A stretch of DNA of 11,776 nucleotides from Myxococcales bacterium (GTDB lineage Bacteria; Myxococcota; Polyangia; Polyangiales; Polyangiaceae): positions 1-11,776 of the forward strand of contig JAGQIY010000178.1 of the NCBI GenBank assembly GCA_020430865.1, in the 5' to 3' direction. The notes under the pieces were generated by a model that saw nothing but the letters and a program-made list of their open reading frames with translations, did not search any database and was not told the DNA's origin. Positions 1-7,821 of this stretch are shown here, piece by piece. How positions within the stretch are numbered: the first letter of the stretch is position 1; each line of letters opens with the position of its first letter. The position numbers and the translations under genes were made by a program.

Positions 1-216
1 CGCAACGACGCCCGCGTCGGAGATTGCGAGCCTCACGCCGTGGGCGTGGCAGGCCGCGCGGGCGTAGTCATCGTCGAGGGACGCCGGTCGACGCGCCGGT
101 CGGACATGGCGTCACCGGACGCGTACAGTTGGGGAGTCGATGACCGAGTCAGTTTGCGCCCGGCGAGGGCAGAGAGCCCTACTCGGGCCCCCCCCACGAA
201 CTCCAGCCTCAAGGGG
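1..216. other. Left-edge stretch without a supportable gene
   Basis: No convincing gene. Frame 1 on the + strand is open to a stop at 235-237, but its translation is rich in Arg, Ser and Pro and shows no recognisable domain. On the - strand, from about 78 down to 1, one frame reads as fairly protein-like sequence (including YARAACHAHGVRLAIS) without a stop, but a TGA lies just upstream and there is no good start codon. It could be the remnant of a gene continuing to the left. A 9-base direct repeat, CGCCGGTCG, occurs at 82-90 and 94-102. Confidence 0.4.
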
Positions 217-245
217 TTGATGCGCGACGGTCGATGAAGTATAGC
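217..245 (+). promoter_or_regulatory. Candidate sigma-70-type promoter of the metal-efflux operon
   Basis: TTGATG (217-222) and TATAGC (240-245) are separated by 17 bases. Each matches four of six consensus positions, and they lie just upstream of the regulator gene that heads the operon. Transcription would begin at about 252, essentially at the first ATG (251), so the message would be leaderless or nearly so. This fits the lack of a good Shine-Dalgarno sequence there. I saw no clear CadC-like palindrome; the operator presumably overlaps this element if the regulator controls itself. The call rests on sequence only. Confidence 0.4.
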
Positions 246-250
246 GTGAA

Positions 251-652
251 ATGATGAAACGAAAGGCAGCCCCCAAACCTCCCTCCAAGGCCCGTGAGGG
301 CGTCTGCGAGGTCAACGTCGTCGACTCCGGCAAGGTCGCTGAGGCTCGAGCCTCGCTGCCCACGGAGCAGGAGCTTCGACGAGCCGCCGACGCCTTCCGG
401 GTGCTTGCCAACCCCAACCGCCTGCGCGTGATGACCGCCCTCAAGGGGCGTGAGCTCTGCGTTTGTGACCTTCGAGAAGTGCTCGGCATCTCCATGTCGG
501 GGACCTCACAGGTGCTCCGGGAGCTCCGCAACCTCGGTGTGGTCGAGTTCCGCGTCGAAGGCAAGCTCGCCTACTACCAGTTGGCCGACACCTACTGGCT
601 CGAGCTGGCCGAGGGCGTCTACGGAAAGCTCGCCGCGGTGGGGGCGCGCTAG
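251..652 (+). CDS. CadC-like ArsR/SmtB metal-responsive repressor
   Basis: This 133-residue winged-helix protein probably represses the efflux operon until metal binds. The decisive signature is ELCVCDL (Cys70, Cys72), matching the metal-binding CxC of Cd/Pb/Zn sensor CadC at the start of its DNA-reading helix region. The N-terminus GVCEVNVVDSGKV (Cys19) also lines up with the CadC arm that supplies the remaining ligands; the second arm Cys of S. aureus CadC is Val23 here. The helix-turn-helix spans about 73-95 and the wing is EGKLAYYQL. Tandem ATGs at 251 and 254 are both possible starts, and neither has a strong ribosome site. The downstream adaptor starts 74 bases after this stop. CadC-type sensing of Cd, Pb or Zn is inferred from the ligands; the actual inducer is unknown. 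Confidence 0.9.
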   Translation: MMKRKAAPKPPSKAREGVCEVNVVDSGKVAEARASLPTEQELRRAADAFRVLANPNRLRVMTALKGRELCVCDLREVLGISMSGTSQVLRELRNLGVVEFRVEGKLAYYQLADTYWLELAEGVYGKLAAVGAR

Positions 653-726
653 AGATGCGTGCCCACTCGAAGGCAACGCACCGGTTGCCACGTTCCCCGA
701 ACCCCTCACACACGAGGACTGCCGTC

Positions 727-2544
727 ATGTCTTCCATGATTGCGCTACCGCTGCGCGTAGGCCCACTTGTTGGCCTACTCCTCGCGCTCTTCCTGTTCAC
801 AGGTTGTAGCGACTCGACTTCCGAACCGAGCGCTCCAGGCCCCGGCGCGGACACCTCCGCCATGGCGCACAACCACGAGTCACCTGGCGAGACGTGCTTC
901 ATCTGCGACCCGGCCAAGCGGGATGCGGGGCGCTTGTGGTGCCAGGAGCACAGCCGCTACGAGGACCGTTGCTGGCTTTGCCAGCCGCAGCTCGAGGAGA
1001 AGGGCCGTCTCTACTGCGAGGAGCACGGGCTCTACGAGGACGAATGCCACCTCTGCCATCCCGAGCTCAAGACTTCTGCCAAGCCCGTGTCAGGTGGCGG
1101 TCCTGATTCCGGTCACAGCCACGCGGCTTCGGACGAGACGTGTTTCATCTGCGACCCGGACAAGCGGGATGCGGGGCGCCTGTGGTGCCAAGAGCACAGC
1201 CGCTACGAGGACCGTTGTTGGCTTTGCCAGCCCCAGCTCGAGGAGAAGGGGCGTCCCTACTGCGAGGAGCACGGGCTCTACGAAGACGAGTGCCACCTCT
1301 GCCGCCCCGGCACCGAGAAGCCCGGCGAGAAGGGGGAGGAGAAGAGCTCTCGAGCTGCGCCGCACTCAGGAGGAGCCCCCGAACTGTTTTGCAACGAGCA
1401 TCAGGTCCCTGAGCACGAGTGCGGCATTTGCCAGCCGCAGCTCGCAGCCGGGCTTGGCCCCGGTGGCGAGCTCAAGGTCCGCTTTGAGTCGGTCCACTCG
1501 GCGGCCAAGGCTGGGATTCGGACTGTTCCAGCCCGAGCGACCGAAGCCCAGGCGAGCGTCTCTGCCCTGTGCGAGGTTTCCTACAACGAGAACGAGCTCG
1601 CGCGCATCACGCCCTTTGCCTCGGGCCTCTTGCGCCGGGTCCTAGTGGATGTGGGCGCGGATGTTGAAGCTGGAGACGTTCTGCTCGAGTTGCACTCGGC
1701 CGAGGTTGCAAGTGCCAAGTCGGCGTTCATCTCTGCTGTCGTCGACCTCAACCTCAAGGAGGTCGCCTGCAAGCGCGAGCGGCGCCTGGCGGAGAGGAAG
1801 ATTTCCTCGGACAAGGAGGTTCAAGAGGCCGATGCCGCCTGCCGGACCGCAGAGCTAACGCTGAGCACCACGAGGCAGCGGCTGCTCAACCTCGGCTTCA
1901 CGGAAGAGGAGGTTGAGACCATCTCTGCCGACCAGGACAGCTCCGCAGTGCTGCTTGTTCGCGCGCCTTACAGGGGGACGATTGTCGAGCGTGATGCCGT
2001 AGTCGGCGAGGCCGTTTCTCCCGGCGACAGCCTCCTGACGCTGGCCAACCTAGAGACGATGTGGCTGTCTCTGTCGGTACCGGCTGACCGAGCGCATCTT
2101 GTCGAGGCGGGCCAGCAGGTGGCGGCCTCGTTCGATGGGCACCCGGGGCTTGCTCCCGTTGGAGAGCTGACCTGGGTCAACATGGCCATCGACGAGCGCA
2201 CGCGCATGCTTCGCGCTCGTGCTGTCGTGGACAACTCCGCGCGCTCGCTCAGAGCCGGTATGTTCGGCGATGCGCAACTGCTTGTGGCGGGCGTGGGCGA
2301 GGCCATCGCCGTGCCGCGGGGCGCTATCCAGCGATACGAGCGTGCACCCTATGTGTTCGTCAAGCTCGAGGATGACCTCTACTCGCTGCGCAGGGTCGCT
2401 CTAGTCGATGGGTCTCCCGCGGGGGAGTACGTTGCCGTCCTCTCTGGCCTTGCCGCGGATGAGCCCGTAGTGGCTGTGGGTGCCTTCACCGTCATGTCCG
2501 AGTTCCTCAAGTCGAGGCTCGGCGCCGGTTGCGTGGACGACTGA
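727..2544 (+). CDS. czcB: RND efflux periplasmic adaptor lipoprotein with Cys/His-rich N-terminal repeats (CzcB/CusB type)
   Basis: This is the membrane-fusion subunit bridging the inner-membrane pump and outer-membrane channel. The start at 727 is chosen for the GAGGA 8 bases upstream and because a lipoprotein signal follows (hydrophobic stretch, then LFTGC, Cys27); the in-frame ATG at 655 would add 24 unlikely residues. Residues 55-112 and 137-194 are near-identical Cys-rich repeats, and a third partial unit lies at 220-239. Together they hold 19 Cys and five copies of CxEHxxxExxCxxC. The classical adaptor core follows from about 255: barrel-sandwich half motif (LRRVLVDVGADVEAGDVLLEL), a coiled-coil hairpin rich in Lys/Glu/Arg, the second half (RAPYRGTIVERDAVVGEAVSPGD, split here as RAPYRGTIV then VGEAVSPGD), then beta-barrel and membrane-proximal domains. 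At 605 residues it is longer than typical CzcB, entirely because of the extension. It probably captures periplasmic metal for the pump. Confidence 0.93.
   Translation: MSSMIALPLRVGPLVGLLLALFLFTGCSDSTSEPSAPGPGADTSAMAHNHESPGETCFICDPAKRDAGRLWCQEHSRYEDRCWLCQPQLEEKGRLYCEEHGLYEDECHLCHPELKTSAKPVSGGGPDSGHSHAASDETCFICDPDKRDAGRLWCQEHSRYEDRCWLCQPQLEEKGRPYCEEHGLYEDECHLCRPGTEKPGEKGEEKSSRAAPHSGGAPELFCNEHQVPEHECGICQPQLAAGLGPGGELKVRFESVHSAAKAGIRTVPARATEAQASVSALCEVSYNENELARITPFASGLLRRVLVDVGADVEAGDVLLELHSAEVASAKSAFISAVVDLNLKEVACKRERRLAERKISSDKEVQEADAACRTAELTLSTTRQRLLNLGFTEEEVETISADQDSSAVLLVRAPYRGTIVERDAVVGEAVSPGDSLLTLANLETMWLSLSVPADRAHLVEAGQQVAASFDGHPGLAPVGELTWVNMAIDERTRMLRARAVVDNSARSLRAGMFGDAQLLVAGVGEAIAVPRGAIQRYERAPYVFVKLEDDLYSLRRVALVDGSPAGEYVAVLSGLAADEPVVAVGAFTVMSEFLKSRLGAGCVDD
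889..1308 (+). repeat. Tandem duplication inside the adaptor gene (two 174-bp units, 246-bp period)
   Basis: Bases 889-1062 and 1135-1308 encode 58 codons each, separated by a 72-base spacer. By hand alignment they differ at 12 of 174 bases (about 93% identical) and at only three residues (Ala to Asp, Leu to Pro, His to Arg). All eight Cys in each unit are kept. Each unit is itself two diverged copies of a shorter CxEHxxYExxCxLC motif, so the domain grew by at least two rounds of duplication. The third, partial copy at 1384-1443 is much more diverged. Confidence 0.95.
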
Positions 2545-2561
2545 TTGCGCAAGGCCGCCCT

Positions 2562-5500
2562 ATGCTCGAGAGACTCGTTGCATTCTCCCTTCAAAACCGT
2601 GTCCTCGTGCTGCTGCTGGGCGCGATTCTCATCGGTGCAGGGTCGTACACACTCGTTCGCACTCCCGTCGACGCTTTCCCGGACACGACTCCGGTCCAGG
2701 TTCAGATAAACACCGTCGACCCGGCGCTGAACCCGGAGGAAATCGAGCAGCAGATTACGCTCCCGGTAGAGCTAGCCATTGGTGGTCTTCCCGGGCTTGC
2801 GAACGTTCGCTCCGTCTCCAAGTTCGGGCTCTCGCAAGTTGTCGCCACCTTCGACGACACGACCGACATCACGGACGCTCGCCAGTACGTCGCTGAGCGC
2901 CTCTCAACGGTTGAGCTCCCCGAAGGCATCGAGCGCCCTCAGCTCGGACCCATCGCCACGGGGCTTGGCGAAATCTTCCACTACGTGCTTCGGTCCGAGA
3001 ACCCGGACCGAGGGCTCGTCGAGCTTCGAACGCTCCACGACTGGGTTGTCAAGCCGGAGCTTCGCAAGGTCGCTGGGGTTGCCGAGGTCAACTCGTGGGG
3101 CGGCTACGAGAAGCAGTACCACGTGGTCGTCTCGCCTGAAGCTCTGCTGAAGTACAGGCTCACGCTTGCAGACGTGTTCGAGGCGCTCGAGCGCAACAAC
3201 CAAAATGTCGGTGGAGGTGTGCTCGAGTCCGGCGGGCAAGCGCTCCTTGTGCACGGGCTCGGCCGTGTTGCAACCGTCGAGCAGATAGGGAACGTCGTTA
3301 TCGCGGCGTTCGACGGCGCACCTGTGCGCATCCGAGACATTGCCGCCGAAGTGAAGGTCGACCACGAGATTCGCCGCGGCGCGGTCACTGCCGACGGGCG
3401 AGGCGAGGTCGTCCTGGGGCTTGCCTTCATGCTCATGGGCGAGAACGCCCAGAGGGTCACCGAGGACCTCAAGGAGCGGCTTTCGAGCGTTCGCAAGTCT
3501 CTGCCGGACGATGTCATCGTCGAGGTGGTCTACGACCGCACGGAGCTCACGACGGAGGTCATCGGGACCGTCGAGCACAACCTGCTGGCTGGAGCCTTGC
3601 TAGTCATCCTGGTGCTCTTCGCCCTGCTGGGCAACCTGCGCGCAGGGCTGCTCGTGGCCGTGGCGATTCCTCTCGCCATGCTCTTTGCCGTCATCGGCAT
3701 GTACGAGTTCGCCATCGCCGCGAGCCTCCTGAGCCTCGGTGCCATTGACTTCGGCATCATCGTCGATGGCTCCGTGGTGATGACCGAAGCCAACATGCGA
3801 AACCTCGCAGAGAGGGGGCGGCAGCTTGGCCGACCACTCTCGGCGGCTGAGCGCCTCGAGGTCGTTGCCTCCTCCGCCAAGCAGGTGGCTCGGCCGATTG
3901 TGTTCGGCATGGCCATCATCATGGTGGTCTTTCTGCCGGTACTCGCCCTCGAGGGCATCGAGGGCAAGATGTTCCGCCCGATGGCGTGGACGTTCATCTT
4001 TGCCCTCGGTGGTGCGCTCCTCATCGCGCTCACGCTCTCGCCGGTTCTCGGCTACTACTTTCTACCGAAGCGGGTCAGCGAGCGTGAAGGTCCGGTTGCG
4101 CGTGCGATGAACGCGGGCTTCGGGTGGCTTCTGGGCGCAGCGCTTCGTGTTCGCTGGCTTGTTCTCACCGGAGCCTTACTGCTTGTCGTTGCTGCCGGTT
4201 GGACTTCGACTCGGCTCGGTGGCGAGTTCATTCCGCGCCTGAGCGAAGGGGCCGTGGTGCTCAACACCATTCGTCTTGCGGGCGTGTCCCTTGACGAATC
4301 GGTGCGCTACAACTCGCGCATCGAGGGTCTGTTGCTCGAGCAGTTTCCGGACGAGGTTCGTCACGTCTGGAGTCGGATTGGCACTGCTGAGATTGCTACC
4401 GACCCGATGGGGCTCGAGCTCACGGATATCTTCGTGTCGCTCCATCCGCGCGAGCAGTGGGTCAGAGCCAGCACTCAAGCCGAGCTCGTCGCCGCCATGC
4501 AGGCAGTGGTCGACGACCTTCCCGGGCTCAACATCATCGCCACGCAGCCCATCGAGATGCGGCTCAACGAGATGGTCTCAGGGATTCGCTCCGACATTGG
4601 CATCAAGCTCTATGGGGACGACTTCGAGGAGCTTGTGCGGCTCAGCGACGAGGTGCAGCGCATCCTTATCGAGATTCCCGGCCAATCGGATGTCGCCGTC
4701 GACCAGGTAACGGGGCAACCCACGCTTCGCATCAAGGTAGACCCGGAGGCGATTGCCCGCTTTGGCGTGTCGGGGCAAGAGATACTCGATTTCGTCGAGG
4801 TGATTGGCACCCGACGAGTTGGCCAGGTCTTCGAGGGCCAGAGGCGCTTCCCCTTGGCTGTGCGACTTCCAGACCGGCATCGCACCGATGTCGAGACTAT
4901 TCGCTCGACGCTGATTCCAACCGAGTCCGGATTGCGGCTTCCGCTTCGCAGTGTGGCCGACATTTCGGAAGAGGAAGGCATCTCGACTATCAACCGTGAG
5001 TGGGGGCGCAGGCTCATCCGCGTTCAGTGCAACGTGGCAGGCAGAGACGTTGCCTCCTTCGTCGAGGATGCCCATCGGCGCATTGACGAGCAGCTCGAGC
5101 TTCCAGAGGGCTACGTCATCGAGTGGGGAGGGCAGTTCGAGAACCTGGCCAAGGCCAAGACGCGGTTCCTCATCGTGGTTCCGGTCACCCTGCTGCTTGT
5201 CTTCTTCCTCCTGTTCTTCAGCCTGAAGAACCTGCGCGAGGTCCTGCTGATTTACACGGGGATTCCGTTCGCCGCAGTCGGAGGGGTCTTCGCGCTGTGG
5301 TGGCGCGGCATTCCGTTCAGCGTGAGCGCTGCCGTGGGCTTCATCGCACTCGGCGGCATCGCTGTGCTCAACGGCCAGATTCTCGTCTCAGCCATCCGCT
5401 CGTACATCGCCCGAGGCAGTGAGCTTCGTGCGGCCGTCACCGACGCTGCGCGCCAGAGATTACGCCCCGTGCTAGCGACCGCCATCACGGACGCCGTTGG

Positions 5501-5678
5501 CTTTCTCCCCATGGCCATCTCGACCGGAGTGGGTGCAGAGGTCCAGCGGCCCTTGGCCACGGTTGTTGTGGCGGGCGTTCTCACCTCGACGCTACTGACG
5601 CTCTTCGTGCTTCCGATTCTCTACCTGCTCGTCATGAACAAGGCGCCTGGCCCAATCCCTGCGGAGGGCGAAGCATGA
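2562..5678 (+). CDS. czcA: Heavy-metal RND efflux pump, CzcA type
   Basis: Proton-driven inner-membrane permease of 1038 residues, normal for the HME-RND family. The ATG at 2562 begins MLERLVAFSLQNR, a typical CzcA start, with AAGG seven bases upstream; a TTG at 2529 would overlap the preceding gene and is rejected. Family markers are the first membrane segment followed by TPVDAFPDTTPVQVQI, the fourth-segment motif DFGIIVDGSVVMTE, and a C-terminal block around GFLPMAISTGVGAEVQRP. Asp396, Asp402 and Glu409 in the fourth segment have the same spacing as CzcA Asp402, Asp408 and Glu415, which are needed for proton-coupled Zn/Co/Cd transport. This favours a divalent-cation pump over a CusA-like Cu/Ag pump. 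It lies 17 bases after the adaptor stop and overlaps the next gene by four bases. The exact metal cannot be read from sequence. Confidence 0.96.
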   Translation: MLERLVAFSLQNRVLVLLLGAILIGAGSYTLVRTPVDAFPDTTPVQVQINTVDPALNPEEIEQQITLPVELAIGGLPGLANVRSVSKFGLSQVVATFDDTTDITDARQYVAERLSTVELPEGIERPQLGPIATGLGEIFHYVLRSENPDRGLVELRTLHDWVVKPELRKVAGVAEVNSWGGYEKQYHVVVSPEALLKYRLTLADVFEALERNNQNVGGGVLESGGQALLVHGLGRVATVEQIGNVVIAAFDGAPVRIRDIAAEVKVDHEIRRGAVTADGRGEVVLGLAFMLMGENAQRVTEDLKERLSSVRKSLPDDVIVEVVYDRTELTTEVIGTVEHNLLAGALLVILVLFALLGNLRAGLLVAVAIPLAMLFAVIGMYEFAIAASLLSLGAIDFGIIVDGSVVMTEANMRNLAERGRQLGRPLSAAERLEVVASSAKQVARPIVFGMAIIMVVFLPVLALEGIEGKMFRPMAWTFIFALGGALLIALTLSPVLGYYFLPKRVSEREGPVARAMNAGFGWLLGAALRVRWLVLTGALLLVVAAGWTSTRLGGEFIPRLSEGAVVLNTIRLAGVSLDESVRYNSRIEGLLLEQFPDEVRHVWSRIGTAEIATDPMGLELTDIFVSLHPREQWVRASTQAELVAAMQAVVDDLPGLNIIATQPIEMRLNEMVSGIRSDIGIKLYGDDFEELVRLSDEVQRILIEIPGQSDVAVDQVTGQPTLRIKVDPEAIARFGVSGQEILDFVEVIGTRRVGQVFEGQRRFPLAVRLPDRHRTDVETIRSTLIPTESGLRLPLRSVADISEEEGISTINREWGRRLIRVQCNVAGRDVASFVEDAHRRIDEQLELPEGYVIEWGGQFENLAKAKTRFLIVVPVTLLLVFFLLFFSLKNLREVLLIYTGIPFAAVGGVFALWWRGIPFSVSAAVGFIALGGIAVLNGQILVSAIRSYIARGSELRAAVTDAARQRLRPVLATAITDAVGFLPMAISTGVGAEVQRPLATVVVAGVLTSTLLTLFVLPILYLLVMNKAPGPIPAEGEA

Positions 5679-7096
5679 GCGCCGAAGCTCTTTCACGGCA
5701 CCGCACCTGGGCACCGGCCGTTGCGTTGGCCATTGCGCTCGGAGGATGCGCGACCGTTGACCCGACACCAGACTATGAGCGGGCTCGTGACGAGGTTGCG
5801 GCTGCGACTGGGGAAGAGAGCCTGTTTCAGCCTGGAGAGGAGGAGGAAGTTGCAGCGCGCATCGAGGAGCTCCTCGATGGGGGACTCACTGCCCAAGAGT
5901 CCGTCCAAGTTGGCCTTCTGAACAACGGAGAGCTCCAAGCTCGGCTCTACGAGATAGGCGTTCGCCGGGCCGACGCGGTCCAGGCGGGGCTGCTGTCGAA
6001 CCCATCTCTCGGAGCCGTGGTGCGCTTTCCGCTCGGCGATGGTTCAACGACCACCGAGGCGGGCTTGTTTGGCAGCATCGCTGAGCTCTGGCAACTCTCG
6101 CCGAGAAAGCGCCTCGCCGAGAGCCAGCTCGAGCGAACGGTGCTCGAGGTTGCCCACATGGCAGCGAGCCTCGCAGCGCAGACGAAGGCGGCCTACTTCC
6201 GTGCAAGTGCAGCCACGGCGGCACTTGCCGCGGCCGAAGAGAACCACGCCACGGCCCGCGAGTTCCTCGACCTCACTCTTGAGCGACAGGAAGCCGGGGC
6301 CGCCACTCAAGTAGACGTGAACGCGGCTCGCTCTGAGTTCCTCGAGCAAGTGGCCCTGGTTCGCGAGGCCCGGTTCACGGTGTTCGACGCCAAGCGGCAG
6401 CTAGCGCTCGCACTTGGGCTGGCCGGGCGCCCACGGGACCTCGAGCTCTCGGACGCGGTCACTGAGGTGCCGGAATGGTCTGTTGACCTGGAGGGGCTTC
6501 TCGATGTCGCGAAGGGAAGTCGACTCGACCTGCAAGCTGCAGCAACAACTGTCGAGGCCGCCTCGAACGCACTTGCCCTCGAGAACCGCAACCTGTGGCG
6601 CAACGTCAATGCGGGAGTCTCTCTCGAGAGCGAGGGTGGCGACACTCAGCTCGGTCCAGGTGTCCGGCTTCAACTTCCCATCTTCGACCAGAACCAGGCG
6701 CAGATCGCCAAGGCTGAATATAGGCACGCTCAGGCGCTACGCCGCCTAGAAGCCCTTGAGGTTCGCGTCGACCAGCAGGTACGCGGAGCCTTCGAGCAGC
6801 ATGCTCTCGCGGTGGACACGGCTCGCTTGTACGAAGACGAGCTTCTACCTCTTCGCCAATCCAGTCTCGAACTCGCCCGAGAGTCCTTCGCCGAGGGCAA
6901 GACTGGCTTCCTCTCGGTGCTCGAGGCTCAGAGCCGCCTCCTTGCTGCCCGTCGTGAGTACGTCGAGCGACTCGAAGCGCTAGCCGTGAGCATTCCCGCA
7001 CTCGAAGCCGCTTGCGGGCGCCCACTTGCGGAGCTTCTCGAGACCGGCGCCTCTGATGAAGGTTCTCGACCGGAACAAGAGCGAGGCGAGCGCTAG
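5675..7096 (+). CDS. TolC-family outer-membrane efflux lipoprotein (CzcC type)
   Basis: Outer-membrane channel of the tripartite pump, 473 residues. The ATG at 5675 overlaps the pump stop as ATGA and has GGAG at 5664-5667, so translation is probably coupled. The N-terminus is a lipoprotein signal ending in ALGGC (Cys25). The body is mostly long amphipathic helices in two repeats, as expected for the trimeric TolC tunnel. The family hallmark, a proline-containing strand turn followed by a helix, is seen at about 330-343 (VRLQLPIFDQNQAQ), and its N-terminal counterpart is near SLGAVVRFPL. The C-terminal end is short, acidic and charged (DEGSRPEQERGER). Position directly after czcA and the lipid anchor fit CzcC-like partners; the family as a whole also serves drug pumps, so metal specificity comes from context. 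Confidence 0.93.
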   Translation: MSAEALSRHRTWAPAVALAIALGGCATVDPTPDYERARDEVAAATGEESLFQPGEEEEVAARIEELLDGGLTAQESVQVGLLNNGELQARLYEIGVRRADAVQAGLLSNPSLGAVVRFPLGDGSTTTEAGLFGSIAELWQLSPRKRLAESQLERTVLEVAHMAASLAAQTKAAYFRASAATAALAAAEENHATAREFLDLTLERQEAGAATQVDVNAARSEFLEQVALVREARFTVFDAKRQLALALGLAGRPRDLELSDAVTEVPEWSVDLEGLLDVAKGSRLDLQAAATTVEAASNALALENRNLWRNVNAGVSLESEGGDTQLGPGVRLQLPIFDQNQAQIAKAEYRHAQALRRLEALEVRVDQQVRGAFEQHALAVDTARLYEDELLPLRQSSLELARESFAEGKTGFLSVLEAQSRLLAARREYVERLEALAVSIPALEAACGRPLAELLETGASDEGSRPEQERGER

Positions 7097-7720
7097 GTGA
7101 ACGACCGCACGGCCCTTCTCAAGAAAGCCTGTCGCCTCGAGTACCTCACCGTTGGCTGGAACGTGGTCGAGGGGGTCATCGCTGTGGCGGCCGCGCTCGC
7201 GGCTGGGAGCGTGGCTCTGCTGGGGTTTGGCCTCGACAGCTTCGTCGAAAGCACTTCGGGGCTGATACTCCTGTGGCGGCTCTCGAAAGAGCAGCGCTCA
7301 ACGGATGCATCTGCCGAAGACATCGAGCGCCTCGACCGTCGGGCACACCACCTCGTCGCCGCGACCCTGTTTCTTCTTGCCGCCTACATCACCGTCGACT
7401 CAGCGCTGGCCCTTTGGAATGGGGAGCGCCCCGAGGTGAGCTTCGTTGGGCTTGGGCTCGTCTCGGTGTCCATCGCCGTGATGCTCTGGCTCGCTCGTGC
7501 CAAGGCTCAAGCAGCGCGAGAGCTCGGAAGCCGAGCCCTCGAGGCCGACTCGTTTCAGACGCTTGCCTGCTGGTGGCTCTCGATAGTGACGCTTGCCGGG
7601 CTCGGAGCGAACGCAGCCTTCGGCTGGTGGTGGGCGGACCCCGTGGCCGCTCTTGGCGTCGCGGCCCTGGTCGTTCGCGAAGGGCGCGAGGCCTGGCGCG
7701 GCGAAGCCTGTGGCTGTTGA
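7097..7720 (+). CDS. Short CDF-like cation transporter
   Basis: Membrane protein of 207 residues resembling the transmembrane part of cation diffusion facilitators, without the usual cytoplasmic C-terminal domain of about 80-90 residues. Asp47 and Glu51 in GFGLDSFVES sit where YiiP has the Asp-x3-Asp zinc-site pair of its second membrane segment; Asp151 in EADSFQT corresponds to the Asp of the fifth segment, while the His four residues earlier in YiiP is Ala here. The block WADPVAALGVAALVVREGREAW matches the CDF sixth segment. It ends in CGC, a possible metal contact. The GTG start follows the preceding TAG directly, with GAGG about ten bases upstream. It likely moves a divalent cation from cytoplasm to periplasm to feed the RND pump, but substrate and direction are inferred. 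Confidence 0.85.
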   Translation: MNDRTALLKKACRLEYLTVGWNVVEGVIAVAAALAAGSVALLGFGLDSFVESTSGLILLWRLSKEQRSTDASAEDIERLDRRAHHLVAATLFLLAAYITVDSALALWNGERPEVSFVGLGLVSVSIAVMLWLARAKAQAARELGSRALEADSFQTLACWWLSIVTLAGLGANAAFGWWWADPVAALGVAALVVREGREAWRGEACGC

Positions 7721-7821
7721 ACTCTAGGCGCACTGCACACTGCACCGCCTCCGTTCAGAAGGAACGACGGCGCCCAGTTGGGGCCACGAGCCTGCCGAAG
7801 CTCACCTCATGAGGCCTGCAC
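7721..7821. terminator. Convergent intergenic gap; possible weak bidirectional terminator
   Basis: The two operons end tail-to-tail around this 101-base gap. It holds two modest inverted repeats: an imperfect one at 7727-7749 (GGCG...TGCA-CAC-TGCA...CGCC) and CGTTC-AGAAG-GAACG at 7752-7766. Neither is followed by a T-tract on either strand, so classical intrinsic termination is doubtful. Position is the main argument that transcription must stop here. Confidence 0.25.

Noticed and set aside
655..726. Upstream in-frame ATG for the adaptor
   Set aside because: It lacks a well-spaced ribosome site and would put 24 polar, Arg/His/Pro-rich residues ahead of a good lipoprotein signal. The ATG at 727 has GAGGA eight bases upstream.
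2904..3578. Long antisense reading frame (224 residues) within czcA
   Set aside because: It mirrors the codon structure of a clear pump gene in high-GC DNA and shows no domain of its own.
2562..5678. Cu/Ag specificity (CusA)
   Set aside because: The fourth membrane segment has the DFG...D...E charge pattern of Zn/Co/Cd pumps, not the CusA pattern.
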